This document shows positions 5,165 through 5,203 of a stretch of DNA of 5,203 nucleotides, one piece after another. Made by a program: the position numbers and the translations under genes. Source of the stretch: Candidatus Thorarchaeota archaeon (GTDB lineage Archaea > Asgardarchaeota > Thorarchaeia > Thorarchaeales > Thorarchaeaceae). The DNA is taken from contig JAEOST010000606.1 of assembly GCA_016840245.1 (NCBI GenBank), forward strand, positions 1 through 5,203, in the 5' to 3' direction. Every line of letters begins with the position of its first letter. The first letter of the stretch is position 1. The notes under the pieces are model-generated. The model had not been told where the DNA came from, ran no database searches, and worked only from the letters and a program-made list of their open reading frames with translations.

Positions 5165-5203
5165 TGCTAATATGAACCGGTTTCTTACGAGCCTTCACTT
5201 ACC

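Noticed and set aside
5131..5169. Direct repeat TGTTGCTA at 5131-5138 and 5162-5169
   Set aside because: Two 8-mers 31 bp apart in A/T-rich DNA can occur by chance; only two copies, so no CRISPR array, and no sign of an attachment site.
5172..5203. ATG at 5172 opening a frame to the right edge (MNRFLTSLHL)
   Set aside because: Only 10 codons are visible, without a ribosome-binding site or promoter; it cannot be told from chance.
1..5203. CRISPR array, insertion sequence, tRNA, rRNA or defence system
   Set aside because: No regularly spaced repeats, transposase motifs, terminal inverted repeats, tRNA-like cloverleaf or nuclease/NTPase motifs were seen on either strand.

Overview
The window looks archaeal: AT-rich intergenic DNA, A/T-rich TATA-like boxes close to start codons, a probably leaderless gene, and secreted proteins with a Ser/Thr-rich stalk and a C-terminal membrane anchor. 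That last architecture is common in archaeal surface solute-binding proteins. My best guess is an Asgard-type archaeon (for example Thorarchaeia-like), but this rests on style and not on a marker gene.

Layout: (1) 1-1631, plus strand: a 5'-truncated membrane-anchored solute-binding protein of the SBP_bac_5 (peptide/oligosaccharide ABC transporter) family. (2) 1722-3716, plus strand: a complete tandem paralog with signal peptide, Ser/Thr stalk and transmembrane anchor. (3) 3720-4508, minus strand: an eight-repeat HEAT/PBS-lyase-like protein, convergent with gene 2 across a 3-nt gap. (4) 4509-4628: a divergent intergenic region with A/T-rich promoter elements and a puzzling strong Shine-Dalgarno/ATG pair out of frame with the HEAT gene. 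(5) 4629-5129, plus strand: an unrecognised 166-aa soluble, Trp-rich acidic protein. (6) 5130-5203: a non-coding tail.

The main observation is that gene 2 appears to be a circularly permuted SBP_bac_5 protein. Straight after the signal peptide comes the segment that normally forms the C-terminal half of the family. Only after about 360 residues does the normal N-terminal half appear, followed directly by the stalk and membrane anchor. Gene 1 has the same order in the part that is visible. The new termini would sit at the crossover where the usual half-to-half junction lies. Both proteins would face the outside, tethered by a C-terminal helix, and deliver a solute to an ABC permease. No permease or ATPase gene is in the window. 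The HEAT protein and gene 4 have no evident functional link to the binding proteins.
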